This document shows positions 12,500 through 26,164 of a stretch of 64,000 bases of DNA, one piece after another. The translations under genes and the position numbers were made by a program. Within the stretch, counting starts at the first letter, position 1. Every line of letters starts with the position of its first letter. Below the pieces are notes generated by a model. It made no database searches. It worked only from the letters and a program-made list of their open reading frames with translations, and was not told the origin of the DNA. The DNA is taken from contig OY759263.1 in the NCBI GenBank assembly GCA_963662155.1, positions 32,664,106 through 32,728,105 on the forward strand, given 5' to 3'. The stretch is from Lamellibrachia columna (Eukaryota > Annelida > Polychaeta > Sabellida > Siboglinidae).

Positions 12500-12939
12500 T
12501 AATAGTACTGGATAAGATGTGCATTTGGTTTCTACATGATTAATGTATTTGGGTTAGTGTTATGTCAGTTTATGTTTGACTTTACAGCCAGGGTTCAGTA
12601 TTATCTTCAAGGCTGTGTCGCGGGCAAAAGTCAATTGAACACCACCTTGTGCCATCAAGGACAGATAAAACGAACCTAGGTCAATGCTCTATTACTTATT
12701 TATGTTAACTTAGGTTCTTCCTTACCGTAGGTGGTGGCATCGGCGGTCAGATCATAAAATTTCCCTTGGAATGCTCTATGACTTCCTGGCAAGGCGGCTT
12801 TGTAGTTATAGATTAATTCTTCAGTACTCTACGGTTTTTAAACGGTGAACATTGCATAACACTCTGGTCAGTGAATTTTACTCTTCAGTAAACACTGCAT
12901 AAACAAACCACACTAAAAATGCCGAAGTCAACACGAAAA
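12500..12939. other. Non-coding gap, possibly LINE A 5' region
   Basis: No gene is recognised. It lies immediately upstream of an ORF1-like remnant and may include the 5' untranslated region of LINE A, but I see no boundary. Confidence 0.3.
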
Positions 12940-13475
12940 GAGAGTGAAGAATAGAGAGAATTTTGGAACTTCTCGGGGATAAAGATTTGGTGGAAAAGAT
13001 CAAATCAGCCATACACCCACACGCCCTAGTGGATGAAATGCGCGCGACGAAGACAGAAGTAACCCGCCTGCATGACACCATTGCAGCTAAAGAATTTTTT
13101 TACACTGAACAGTATAGCCGTAGGGAAACGTGCGTATACAGTGGATACCTGTCGCTGACTCTGATGAGGATGCTCGTGCAAAAGTGCTGCAGGTGATCAA
13201 CGAGACCACGAATATGCGTCCGGTGTCATCTGCTTGGGCGCCAGTCAGACCCCGCGCGTCCCAGGACAATGACTGTACGGTCCAACTCAAAATGCACACG
13301 AGACTCAATCTATAACACACGGGGCTCCCATAAAGGCCACAACCAGACTGCAGAGCCAGCTCTTCGAAACTTCATGAACGAGGCCCTTATCCAGCGACGT
13401 TCTCTCATGGCTTTCCAAACACGAAAATTACGAGCTCACAAAATTAACAGACTGTTGTCATATAGAGACTGTTGA
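12940..13475 (+). pseudogene. LINE ORF1-like remnant
   Basis: Three overlapping frames read as pieces of a LINE ORF1 protein. The first is acidic and helical (LLGDKDLVEKIKSAI, ATKTEVTRLHDTIAAKE) and ends in EQYSRRETCVYSG. The second has IPVADSDEDARAKVLQVINE. The third has NSKCTRDSIYNTRG, FMNEALIQRRSLMAFQTRKL. A coiled-coil then 'EQYSRR..' then RNA-binding-like order is usual for ORF1 of many two-ORF LINEs, where it binds element RNA. Two frame changes (near 13130 and 13270) make it non-functional. It lies 0.6-0.8 kb before the endonuclease remnant of LINE A and is plausibly its ORF1. Confidence 0.6.
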
Positions 13476-14060
13476 CAAATGTTAAATTTTTATGGAAACT
13501 ATCATAACTATCATAGCCATCATAGTTATTACCTGATGGATCACAGTTTTAAATTTTTTTAGTACTATTTCAATGACTTTGTTACTTTTATTTTACATTA
13601 TAAAACAGTTCTTCTTACATAAATTAAACAAACTAATAATGCTTAATTTATTATTATTTGATTTGATTGCACACATGATATTATTCTACAATGCAAATGT
13701 GCCTTTACCAATTGATATACTCTGCTATTGCCTACAGCAGAAATTATGTTAAAATAGCACTCATATTAATTAGTAGTACTAATCCTTTTCGGAGCCTTTC
13801 TACAACGAGCATGGTAAACACCATATTAATATTGTTTCTTTTTATGCTATGCGATCCTATGTATTCTCATTATGATATTTAACGTGTTAAACTTAAACCA
13901 TTTACATGGTAACGATTCATCTGACATGCCTTAATTTCCATTGTACCTTGGGTTTGTTTTACTCGCCAACTTACTCACCGACTCACCACACCGATCACAA
14001 TATAGCATTAACACATGCACATGATATAATGAAACCTTAACCAAAGATTTTTATGAAGCA
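13476..14060. other. AT-rich gap inside LINE A candidate
   Basis: No domain is recognisable. A short triplicated motif (atcataact/atcatagcc/atcatagtt) occurs near 13501-13530. It may hold the decayed ORF1-ORF2 junction or the start of the endonuclease. Confidence 0.3.
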
Positions 14061-16196
14061 TTTATCTCCTACTTGGGGGTATTGTTTAAATAATCTTCTT
14101 GATATAAACGAAAATGATACTGAAATTAATTAACCCCTATTGATATGCCGCTCATCATATTATGATATCGAAAAGTTTCACTTGTTAGCAAACAGTAATA
14201 CAGATAAATTTGGTATCCTAAGTTCAAATATATAATCCATAAATGTTAAATTATATCAACTTGAAATATTTGTTGAGCTCCTCAATGCCATTAACTTTAA
14301 ACTTAGCGTTATATGTTTACAAGAGACATGGAAATCAGAAAATTATTATTTATTTCAATGAAGTTTACAGTGATACTAATTAATAGCTCAAGGGAAAACT
14401 GCAGTACTAAACGTGGGCTAATAATATATGTAGATAAACATATAAATATGCAGTAAAAATGAATATCAAAATGTACGAACATTGGGAGGGGATGATAATT
14501 CAAATAACTGGAAGTAATTGATCAAAGACTATTACTACTGGGAACATATATAGACCACCAAAATCATGTAACGAGAATACTGAACATTTAATCGATGAAT
14601 GTACAACGACTTTATCTACATTGGACTTATTACAGTGGACTTCAACATTAATTTACTCAACATTAACGAAAATAGAATATATAGCGATTTTTTATTATGC
14701 CATGACATCATACAGTCTCTATCCTAAATTACATTCCCAACCCGCTTCGCTAGAACCAAAGGAACATTGATAGACAACTATTTCTGTAAGTTAAATATAT
14801 TTGCATTAGACAGTGCTGCAAAGGTCTTCACTAAAGCTTTCTCTTATCATCAACCATACTTACTATTCTTGGATATCAGTCTAAAAACTAAACTTCCTTC
14901 TAAATTCGTAAGAGTAGATTTACAAAATAAAGAAGCAATGCATAGCGTTAAAATGAAATAAACTATGAGGAAATCTACAACAAACTAAATAAATATCCTA
15001 AGGTTGATCCCAATTTAAATTATAACATAATACATGAAGAAATTATGCGAGCAAAAAATACTCATATGCCAATAAAAATCATGAAATTCAATAAATATAA
15101 GCATAAACATTGTATTTGTATCACACAGGGTCTTCTAAAATCTACCAAATATCGAGATTCACTTGATAAGCAATTTAAAATGTCTACATCTAATTCACCT
15201 AACTATGAGGTCGTTCTCACCAATTTTAAAACGTATAACTCAATGTTAAAAAACATATTCGAGCAGCAGAAAAAAAAACATTATTTTGAGTTATGCTTTA
15301 ACTTTCCGAAACATCATTTTAGAAAAACTTGGAAAATCATAAATGAAATTCTCTCTAAAAATAAAGCAAACATCATATTTTATTTTAAAGATAATGTCAT
15401 TAATATAACCGATAAAACGGATATTGCAAATAAATTAAATAACTATTTTACAAGTATAGGTCAATCTATTGCACAAGGGATTCAATATGATGGCAATAAT
15501 GATTATAGTTATTACTTTAAAAAAACAAGTTGATTTTGTTTTCATATTTTAAAATGTAGATAAATAAATTGTAAAGAAAAGAATAGAAAGCTTTCCAACA
15601 AAAACACTTGTGGTTGTGATGGTATTTCTTCAAAATTGTTGAAGATAATAGAACCTGCCATCATTAAATCATTAACCCTATTATTAATCCAATTAAAAAA
15701 AACAGGCATATTCCTTGACAAATTCAAAATTGCCAAAGTTATTCCTATTTTCAAGAAAGATGATCTATCACTATTTAAACATTTTAGACCCATTTCACTC
15801 ATTCCTACCATTTCAAAAGTGTTAGAGAAAACAATTTATTTTAATTTATATGCATATTTCAACGAGCCCAAACTTTGTTTTGATAATGGCCTTAGACAAA
15901 AACTCTCGACCGAATATGTATCACTTGAACTAGTAAACAGAATAATCACACAAACGGATAAAATAAAATAATATACCATTCAGCATTTCTCTTGACTTCT
16001 CAAAGGTGTTTGACACTATTGAACATTCAACACTATTTAACCAATTAATATATTACGGTTTAGATGGATCTATTCTGAATATATTTAAAAGTTATTAAGC
16101 AATAGAAGTCAATACGTCGAATTTGAAAATGCTAAATCTGATATTTTAACTGTAAACATTGGTGTATCGCAATGATCTATTCTTGGTCCCTTTTAT

Positions 16197-16883
<687 letters not shown>

Positions 16884-17534
16884 GATTTTCCAAAAGCTAG
16901 CAAAATTTTTACTTTATTTTGTATGCCGACGACAAAACCTTATTTAGCACCAACAAATCTTGTAATGACAATATACCAAATAAAAACACTGAATCTGCAG
17001 TAAATAATAAACTCCTCACAACAATGGAATGGCTTAACATTCATAAATTATTATTAAACAAAAATAAATCCGAATATATGACCTTTCAAATGCCTAATGA
17101 AGCTAATAAAGGTCAACATCAATAATATCAACATAGAACGAGTGGACGTATTTATTTTTTAGGACTGATTTGAGATACAAATTTAAATTGGAAAAACACA
17201 CTGATAAAAATATAAAATAAGTGTTCCAAAATTGTTGGCATTTTAAACAGATTAAAGCATGTGCTACCTCTAGAAATAAAATTATGTTATATAATGCAGT
17301 AATATTATTTCATATTAACTACTGCATCGTGGCGTGGGCTTACGAAGGTAGCAGAATGATGAAGATTCAAAAGAAAGCTATGCGAATTTAAGAACCATTT
17401 TTTAAGAAATAAAATATATAAAAATACATAATTTATTAAATCTAAATGAACTTAAATTATAGTTTAACTATATGCATCAATACTTACCTGCCCACTTGTT
17501 AAATAAATATACACAATCATAACATTAGGAGTAC

Positions 17535-18015
<481 letters not shown>

Positions 18016-18769
18016 TTCAGAACTAAACATGAATTTGACAAAAGGTGTCTTATATATAATTTGACACATTTTATTAATATTACCCCAAAATAGTTACACA
18101 GAAAATAGGAACTCACAATTTGTAAGGTTTTACAAATTATGCAAAAAAAATATTTATTGCAAAAATATGAAGATACGTGTTCAATACTAAACTGCTATAC
18201 TTGCTATCAAAATAGATTAAATCAGTAATACATATTATACTATTTATTACAATTTAGTTTACATATTATCACACATATTTCAATATATTCACTTGGCTAT
18301 TCATGCACGCTCTTTTTCCTTCTGCACACACGCACTGTCATGACATTTTGTATAAATGAGTTAATTATATTTCATTAGTGGCTCCTACGAGAGTGACTGT
18401 AAAGTCTTTATAGGAGTCACTGACCCCTTATTAAGTTATATTGTGTTCGTATTTTTCTATGTGAACGTATTGATACATATTGTTTTCTATCACTCAATTT
18501 TTATTTGTATTGTAAACGGGGTCAAAAATAAACTTTTTTGTTTTTGTTCTTGTTCTAATGCCAAAACACCCTCACATTCGAGTCTCTGCATTCTCACAAA
18601 CCGTTAATTCAGACTGCCCTTTGTGTGGTGACGTGTCCGCATTACCGCCTATCTTTACATGGGAGACGGATATGATTTCCCGGTCGTCGTGAACGGAGGG
18701 TTGTCGCCGTTTGACGTCGCACTTCGGCAGTTATGCTATCAGCAAACAAAAAGCGTCTTGTCCGCAGCC

Positions 18770-19222
18770 GAAGAGTGCACCGTCGGCCGTCGAAGAGCGG
18801 GCCGCCCGCTGCCAAAGAGCGCACCGTCGGCCATCGAAGAGCGGACCGTCCGCTGCCGAAGAGCGTACCGTCGGCCGTCGAAGAGCGGGCCGCCCGCTGC
18901 CAAAGAGCGCACCGTCGGCCGTCGAAGAGCGGACCGTCCGCTGCCGAAGAGCGTACCGTCGGCCGTCGAAGAGCGGGCCGCCCGCTGCCAAAGAGCGCAC
19001 CTTCGGCCGTCGAAGAGCGGACCGTCCGCTGCCGAAGAGCGTACCGTCGGCCGTCGAAGAGCGGGCCGCCCGCTGCCAAAGAGCGCACCTTCGGCCGTCG
19101 AAGAGCGAGTCGTCCGCTGCTAAAGAGCGTACCGTCGGCCGTCGAATAGCGGGCCGCCCGCTGCCAAAGAGCGCACCGTCGGCCGTCGAAGAGCGTGCCG
19201 TCCGCTGCCAAAGATCGCATCC
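18770..19222. repeat. GC-rich 44-bp minisatellite, alternating units
   Basis: About ten units of exactly 44 bp (for example cgtcggcc.. starts at 18781, 18825 and 18869). Two subtypes alternate: one with gggccgcccgctgcca and one with ggaccgtccgctgccg, giving an 88-bp dimer repeat. The composition is strikingly GC-rich against AT-rich flanks. Because 44 is not a multiple of 3, long overlapping frames appear on both strands and repeat every 132 bp; I treat these as by-products. Confidence 0.95.
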
Positions 19223-19904
19223 AGTCTCTTTTTATATTCCTTGTTTCTGAGATAGCACATTACACTAGTTCACCAATCACCGTCTCCTGGTCTAGTCCAC
19301 TACGAAAAACAACGATAAATGGTAATACTCCAGTCCTTGGCTACGTAATATGCATCATTCTCTAAATAAAACCCACACCGTCAATAAACACGAGCATGCC
19401 TGAGCAAACCAATTACATTCTACTGGTCGGCTCCAATGCATTCTTTCATACTTTATATGTTTAACTAATAACTAAAGGAATAGGAAATAGTATTCTGATA
19501 AAAAAAAATAGAAGAAATGCTACGTCTCTCGAGAACCCCATTGCCCTGATTCTCGTCAGTGAATTATTCTGCTTTTCTGAGAAAGTAACCATATTTTGCT
19601 ACGAGCTGCAGCTTAAGGCGATTGTCTCTCACACTGGTTTGCAAGCCTGACAACAACTGCTCAAAATTCACTAACACAAATGCAGTTTGCATTAGTAATG
19701 GGTATTATCAGAACGACTGGCGGCAATGACCTTAGTTTGTATGCAACAAATGCTCTCATCTGATGAACAAGTACAAGAGGGCGCCTCCTCGCGGCGCTCG
19801 ACGACTAATTCTGACTTCATGAAAAAATCCGGCCGAAATAAAGGGTATGTGGAACATGATAATGCACAATAGGACTCAATGTTGGACTCAATGTTGATCA
19901 ATTA
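19223..19904. repeat. Gap with dispersed repeat R5, copy 1
   Basis: Mostly unique-looking DNA without a gene. The part at about 19617-19712 (gattgtctctcacactggtt, gcctgacaacaactgct, tttgcattagtaatgggtatt) recurs in the same orientation at 45811-45935 with a few small differences. Confidence 0.65.
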
Positions 19905-20791
19905 CTGCAGATTCAGTGCTTTTATTTGGTATGTTGTCATTAAAGGATTTGATGGTGCTAAATAAGGTGGTGTCATCGGCATACATATTAAAGTGAAACA
20001 TTCTGCTAGCTTTTGGAAAATCGTGTATATATAATATAAATATTAAGGAACCAAGGACAGATCCTAGCGATGCACCAATGTTTATATATAAAATTTCAGA
20101 TTTAGCATTTAAAAATTCGACATATTAACTTCGATTGTTTAAATAACTTTTAAAATGTATTCAGAGTAGATCCATCTAAACCGTAATATCTTAATTGCTT
20201 AAATAGTATTGAATGATCAATGGTGTCAAGCGTCTTTGAGATGTCAAGAGAAATCCTGAATGGTATATAATTTTATCCATTTGTGTGATTATTCTGTCTA
20301 CTAGTTCAAGTGGTGCATATTCAGCCGAGTTTATTTTAAAACCATTATTGATTATCAAAATAAAATTTTGAATCGTTGAAAAATGCGTTTAACTGACTAT
20401 AAATTGTTTTCTCTAACACTTGAAATAATAGGAAGGATATAAATGGGTCCATCTTCATTTCTAAATAGTGATGGATCACCTTTCTTGAAAATAGGAATCA
20501 CTTTGACAAGTTTAAGTTTGTCAGTAAATATGCCTGTATTTATAACTTGGTTTATTAATATGGTTAACGATTTAATGATGGCAAGTTCTATTATCTTTAA
20601 CAGTTTTGAAGAAATGCCATCACAACGAAAACTGTTTTTTTTTGGTAAGGCTTTATATTGTTTTCTTTACAGTTTCTTTATTTACATTCTTAAATCTGAA
20701 AACAGAGTCAACTTGTTTTTTAAGTAATGACTATGATCCTTAATGCCATCATATTGAATCCCTTGTGCACTAGTTTGACCTATACTTGTAT
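19905..20791 (-). mobile_element. LINE A sister copy, truncated at both ends
   Basis: The reverse complement matches 15450-16990 of LINE A. It starts at tacaagtataggtcaaac (20791) and includes RT fingers (IPIFKKGDPSLF), the block GASLGSVLGSLIFILYIHDFP near 20060-20010 and the active site MYADDTTLF near 19975-19950. It ends inside ctgaatctgcagtaa at about 19905. The IYIHDF codons are intact with only about 13 bp of TA-like sequence, so this copy lacks the 679-bp expansion. It is truncated in mid-coding sequence at both ends and has in-frame lesions. Confidence 0.85.
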
Positions 20792-21775
20792 ATATGTGGG
20801 TTATATGGGTTGCGCCTGCGTGTGGCTGCACCACAACAAGCTCTGTGAATATTGTGTATGTTTTACCAGTTTTTAACGAGGATGTCGTAGCGCAGTTTTA
20901 CACTTTGTTTTATGAAAGTGTCAGAACCATCCTGGACTACGCAGTTTTACCCAGTGTTTTATGCTTTTTAGTATTTTAGAGATTTTTATCTCGAGTTCAC
21001 CTGTTCATTGGCTTGCACCTGTGTGTAACAACAACAAGAACACTGCTGGTGATCAAGCGTGACGTTGCACCTCAGGCGTGACGGCGTACGCAAGACAGTC
21101 ACTGCGTCGTCTGCAATTTGACAGGTGCACTCGGTTGAACAATGCTGCCTGGAGAGCCGCATGTAATGCAGGGGGGGGGGGGGGCACTCCATCGCTGCTG
21201 TCTTGGGGGTGTCCACAAACTGCGACGCACACGGGTCAACCAAACGGGCGTCAACACCGCTAACCTGTTGAACAATGCACGGCCTGCCAAGTTGTGTCGC
21301 ATTCGCGAGGTCAGTTTGTAACAAAACTGACGTTACATTTTGCTGCACTTCAACATAAGTTTATGTTTGAGAAGTTCAAAGTGACTAAGCTACTGTTTTA
21401 TTTTATTGCATCCAATGCGGTTTGTAAGGAATATCTATCTATAAACACAAAACAATTAATGTAATTCTGATCATGTTTATGTAATCGGAAGTCTTCTTTA
21501 GTTTTCAAATGGCATTAGCCTACAAAATAATAATTGCGTGTTATTAGAAAATACACATTCATATTTGATGGTGTCCAGACACGGACACCGTTGTTGTGTT
21601 TGCGTGGCTAATAAAGATCAAAACGCCGTGAAGCTGCAGCGGCTCAGCCATCTGGCGCTCTGGGTACGTCGTTGCTGGCGAATGTTGACGCAAATTAGTT
21701 CACACCGTTCGATCCAATGATTGCATAATATTGTACATTTACAAAGTATTCGCTGTTTTCTCTTATCATAGTTGT
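20792..21775. other. Non-coding gap with a 14-G run
   Basis: No gene is recognised. A run of 14 G lies at 21171-21184. A minus-strand open frame across 20986-21348 is short, Cys-rich by chance of composition, and has no known motif. Confidence 0.4.
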
Positions 21776-21935
21776 ATACCCGTAGTGCACTCTATCTTCA
21801 TAATGAATTAATTCATGAATGCATCGAATCCTACGCGTTCATCGAGTCCAGCAAATTTACCAGATGATGATGTGGGTATAATTGGTAGGATTTCTGTATG
21901 TATCCCAGTAGTGCACTCTATATTCATAATCACAT
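21776..21935. repeat. LINE scrap flanked by 30-bp direct repeats
   Basis: The block gtagtgcactctatcttcat near 21780-21803 recurs with one change near 21909-21932. Between them lies a segment of about 76 bp (21823-21898: gaatcctacgcgtt..tggtaggatttctgta) that matches LINE sequence at about 22911-22985 in the neighbouring element, in the same orientation. Confidence 0.75.
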
Positions 21936-21954
21936 GCGGCCGTAAATCGACATT

Positions 21955-23360
21955 ACTTTCTTTCTTTATTTTTTATGTAGCACCATATACATAAAAGTTT
22001 GGAAGTAAATATTAAAATAAATAAAAAGTGCTGTACATAAAACTAATACCCAAATATTACAAATCAAATCAGTTTAAATACATACATAGTACAAATAAAT
22101 AAAATTTAAATATGCGAATAAATAATTTAAGACAATAATGTGCAAACATCAATATATGAAAGCAAGTTAACATAAATGATAAAATAAATACATTAGTTCA
22201 ATATGATCAATATCACCATCAGTCAACTAAAACAAGTTAATTAATTTACAAAATAAATTATAATAAACATAAACATCAATAATTTACAAATGAATAATAA
22301 AAACTATAGACATAATATTTTGTTAAAACAAAATGGCATTAAACATAAATTAATTCACTTAAAAAATATAAATAAGTTAGTCTAAGATGATGTTGCAGTA
22401 ATTTAAGTAGGCCTATAGGCAGTAATACAAAGATTCTTTAAAGCTGCCTGGAAAGGAAAGATACGATTTGGATGTAATGTTTGTCGGAAGTGCTTTCCAT
22501 ACTGCAGCAGCTGCGTGAAAGAATGCGCAGTCCCCGGCTCTAGTTCGTGACTTCCCAACCACCAGACTGAACAGGCAGCCAGTGCAGCTGGCGCAGTAGT
22601 GGTAATGCCCTGTCGCTATAAGACGATTTATAAGACGAGCGGCAGCATTCTTAAATCACTGCAGTCGGCCGATTTTGTTGGCAGAAGTTCCAAACAAAAG
22701 CGAGTTACAATAGTAAAATCATGAGGTAATCGTGGCATTAACAACACGTTCTGCTGTCGGCTATGGCAGGTAACTGTGAATTTGGCCGATTTTACGTAAA
22801 TGCAGTGAACAGTTGTTTTAGTACGAGAAATCTGCGCCGTTAAATCAAGATGTTTGTCGAGGTAGACGCCAACCTTTCTCACACATTCCGAAACACTGAA
22901 TTCATCGAATCCTACGCGTACATGGAGTCCAGCAACTTTACCAGATGCTAATTTGGGTATAATTGGTAGGATTTCTGTTTTGGAATCGTTCACAAACGAG
23001 TAGTATGTCATCCAATCCTTGATCTCATCGATACACTGTTCAACACGGTGCACAGCGGTTGACATAGAATTTACGTTCAAATCAAAATGAGACAACAGTT
23101 GCAAATCATTAGCATATTGGTTATATTTTAAATTACGTTTATTTATTATATGGCCGATCGGCTGCACGTTTGTAAAGTCGTTTCGCTTGAAGACAACGCC
23201 ACTTTGTTTAAGATGATGAAGGTACGACTCAACCCAGCGTAATACAACCCCGGCGAGTCCATACCATCGTTGTAGTCGACAATGTGTAAAGAGCAAGACA
23301 GTGTAACCAACTGTATAACTTGTAAGGAAGTTGGTTATTGATCGCAGTGGACACACTGCA
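21955..23360 (-). mobile_element. L2/CR1-like LINE, 5'-truncated
   Basis: The minus strand encodes the C-terminal half of an RT. Segments are RLQRWYGLAGVVLRWVESYL, then a mutated active site YNQYANDLQLLSHFD (YAND instead of YADD, near 23130), VEQCIDEIKDWM, and a connector with KVGVYLDKHLDLTAQI and C-terminal AAAAVWKALPTNI near 22500. The 3' untranslated part reaches about 21955 and ends in an ataaagaaagaaag tail. The family resembles the LINE at 290-1949. Frameshifts are present. Confidence 0.8.
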
Positions 23361-23984
23361 TGTCCATCTCTCTGGAGGGAAAATAATTAATTGGTTATCT
23401 ATTTATCTTAGTGGACAGAGCTCAGCAATGGGAAGTCGTTCTAGTCAGGTCACGTTCTTGTGTCCTCGGAAGGGAATTGACTCACGTCAAACTGGATCCT
23501 TGATTATTAACATATATATACCTCAAGGCAATGCCCAACATTAAGGTAAGACCTAATGAATATATTAGCTTGTGTGTGGGTAGAATCAATAATTGCTTAA
23601 TATTGCCGACGTTAACTTGATGTTAATGTATATGAATCGTCTGCAATAAAGGTAACTAATCAGATGTAATCTAGAGACGTAATAGTAGGGAAAGATCAGG
23701 CCGATGTAATGTTATATGCTGATTCTATAGCCAGCAAAGATAAAGCTGTGTTAACTTAGAGTTTCCACTCTAAGAAGAAATGCGGATGGAAGGAAGACGA
23801 GCATGTTTAGCAATGATGTAGAGATAAGGTGATTGTGACTTTGATAAATTCTTGCAATCATACGGACTTGGAATTTATGTGAATATTATCAATAAATAGC
23901 AAACCTATTGCCCGGGTGTAACATTTATAAATAGACCCTTGACCTGATTTCGTTCACCACTCACAGTAGAGCCATTTCGGTCGA
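23361..23984. other. Non-coding gap
   Basis: No gene or repeat partner was recognised. Confidence 0.4.
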
Positions 23985-24535
23985 GTCAAGACTTGACAAG
24001 TGAGAATTAAATATGGTGTCTGAACACCATACTTGTTTATGCGAGCCTTAGGGGCTAACGCGAATCGGACTTGAATCGTCAATTTTGATTTGACATGACT
24101 TGGAATGCAGAGAAACGGCTCGAGACTTGACTTAGTTTATTGACTTGACACTTGATTTGACTTGCCAATCTGTGACTTGCCAACCAGTCTGGTGGCTCGA
24201 AAAGTACACAAAACGAGGCCATGTTGTTGTCACAAGCCGCACCAAATACAACAAGTACTTGTTATTTTTGGCTACAGTCCAAGCGGGGCAGCGTCCGCCT
24301 ACATTTTCTGCTAAAATTACTAAAGAGAAACAACAATTATCGATTGGTGAACCCTGGTGACTTGGAACTGATTAGAATCGGACTCGAATCGCCCATTTTG
24401 ACATTACATTGACTTGGAATTCAGATATATGACTAGGAATGTGACTTGGACTTGGAGGTCAATGATTTGAGACTTGACATGGAGTTGACCGAAACTTGAA
24501 TTGATTTACCAATTTGTGACTTGACAAAAAGTCTG
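23985..24535. repeat. Degenerate GACTTG-rich repeat
   Basis: The motif (t/a)gacttg(a/g) recurs irregularly throughout, for example cttgacttagtttattgacttgacacttg near 24125-24155, and again at 24400-24500. The paired motif cggacttgaatcg/cggactcgaatcg appears near 24066 and 24378. No fixed period can be measured by eye; it is either an old minisatellite or part of a dispersed element. Confidence 0.55.
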
Positions 24536-24784
24536 CTGAACAAGACGCTGTGCTGCCTGAATGTCTCCAATACATGTCTCTGTGACCCAACTTATAACCA
24601 GAGTCCCCTATAAGTAAGCACTCGAGAAATCGTTTGTTTATTTATTTTATAAGAATATGTTTATGTTTATATCTTAAAATGTATTGCATACCATTCACAA
24701 AAGATGAAAAGCATGTTAACTTTGTCATTTTCACTTTGTACATCAGTATAAGAAAAAAAGCAGAGGAATTGTGTTATTATCAGG

Positions 24785-25262
24785 ATAGATGATGATGAGA
24801 ATAGCATACTGGATGGATGCTAGAGGTGATGAGTATAACACATGGAATGAATGCTGGAGGTGAAGAGAACAGCATATTGGATGGATGCTAGAGGTGATGA
24901 GAATAGCACATGGGATGGATTCTAGAAGCGGTGAGTATAGCATATGGGATAGGTGCTAGAGTTGATGAGTATAGCATATGGGTTGTAGGCTAGAGGTGAT
25001 GAGTTTAGAATATGGGATGTATGCTAGTGATGATGAGTACTGCACATGGAATGTATGCTGGAGATGATGAGCATAGCATATGAGGTGATGAGAATAGCAT
25101 ATTGGATGGATGCTAGAGGTGATGGGAATAACACATGGGATGGATTCTAGAAGTGATGAGCATAGCATATGGGATAGATGCTAGAGTTGATGAGTATAGC
25201 ATATGGGATGTTTCCTGGAGGTAATGAGTATAGCATATGCGATGGATGTCAGAGGTGATATG
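24785..25262. repeat. 34-bp minisatellite, about 14 units
   Basis: The units follow gatgagtatagcatatggga-tggatgctagaggt with variants (gaatagcac, tactgcac). The period is 34 bp where units are complete; one unit is shortened near 25075-25090. The reverse frame encodes 'SIHPICYSHHL'-like repeats, which I regard as non-coding. Confidence 0.9.
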
Positions 25263-25439
25263 TTGTATTTCTTGCATGACATCATACACTGTACTTTCGT
25301 GTATGTGTAAGTCGTATTTATTGCATGTTATCGTAAGCTGTGTTGTGTAGCGTGTGTGTATGGTTGTTTGCCGTGGTCAACAACAATATGTGACTGCATA
25401 TGCTCAAACAGGCAAGTTGCACCATTGCAGCTCTACTAA
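25263..25439. other. Short non-coding gap
   Basis: No feature is recognised between the 34-bp array and the RT fragment. Confidence 0.4.
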
Positions 25440-25860
25440 CCAAAGAAGAACTACTACAAGTGAACATTGATCAACCACAAAATGACTAACTAAAGAAAGC
25501 AATCACAGCATTGAATAATTGAAAATATGCAGGGCAGGCAAGGATGACACGTAAACTAACATGTCCCATGGAATCATTGAGAAAATCTTTTATGAAGAGG
25601 AGATACCGGAGGAGTGGCAAGATGGATATTTTATCAAACTACCAAAGAAAGGAGATTTTAATGAATACTAAAACTCATAGAGGAAGTGTGCTTCTCTCGG
25701 CGCCTGGAAAGGTCCTAAACATAATCAATATGGATATGCTGAAAATGGAAATCGATTCAAAACCAAGGGACCACTAGGCAGGCTTCCGTCAGGAAAGATC
25801 ATTTACTTTAATTTTATTGACTTCGAAAAAAGCTTTGATAGCTTAGTCTCAACACTCCTC
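25440..25860 (+). mobile_element. LINE RT finger-palm fragment
   Basis: The plus strand reads, across frame changes, as an RT segment of the type IPEEWQDGYFIKLPKKGD, then LLSAPGKVLN and DSKPRDHQAGF-like residues, then YFNFIDFEKSFDSL (motif A, near 25805-25845). The 'SAPGKVLNRI' plus 'FIDYEKAFDSL' combination belongs to LINEs different from LINE A. Both ends and the active site are missing. Confidence 0.7.
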
Positions 25861-26164
25861 GCCATTTCTTGCAACATTCGGTTACTGACTAGTGATTAGT
25901 TGCCGAGGTTGTCGCCTATGTTGGGATTAGGGCTACAGGAAAAGAAGGACGATTGAAAGAGTCAGGATGAAATTGGATGATTGTGAACAGTAAAGGTTGT
26001 CACGGCAGGTCCGGTTTATGAGTAATAGTTTTACTTATTTCAAAGAACATAAGAAGACTGAAGATTTAACAAGATTTGCCATCCAAGCCAAAGGCCCAAA
26101 TGGCAAGTGGACAAGGAAGCCATTTGCTTATGCAGAGTCCAACAATATTCATCTACGTGTAGCC
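25861..26164. other. Gap with an unrecognised short frame
   Basis: A plus-strand open frame from 25997 (78 codons, KEHKKTEDLTRFAIQAKGPN) continues to 26233, overlapping the next element. It has no known motif and no promoter or splice context that I can support. Confidence 0.3.

Noticed and set aside
18642..19250. Several overlapping 90-190 codon frames rich in Arg, Ala and Pro
   Set aside because: They arise from the 44-bp GC-rich repeat in all frames; no start context, splice signal or domain is seen.
20986..21348. 120-codon minus-strand frame as a secreted Cys-rich protein
   Set aside because: No signal peptide, no known motif, and it crosses a 14-G run; likely chance.
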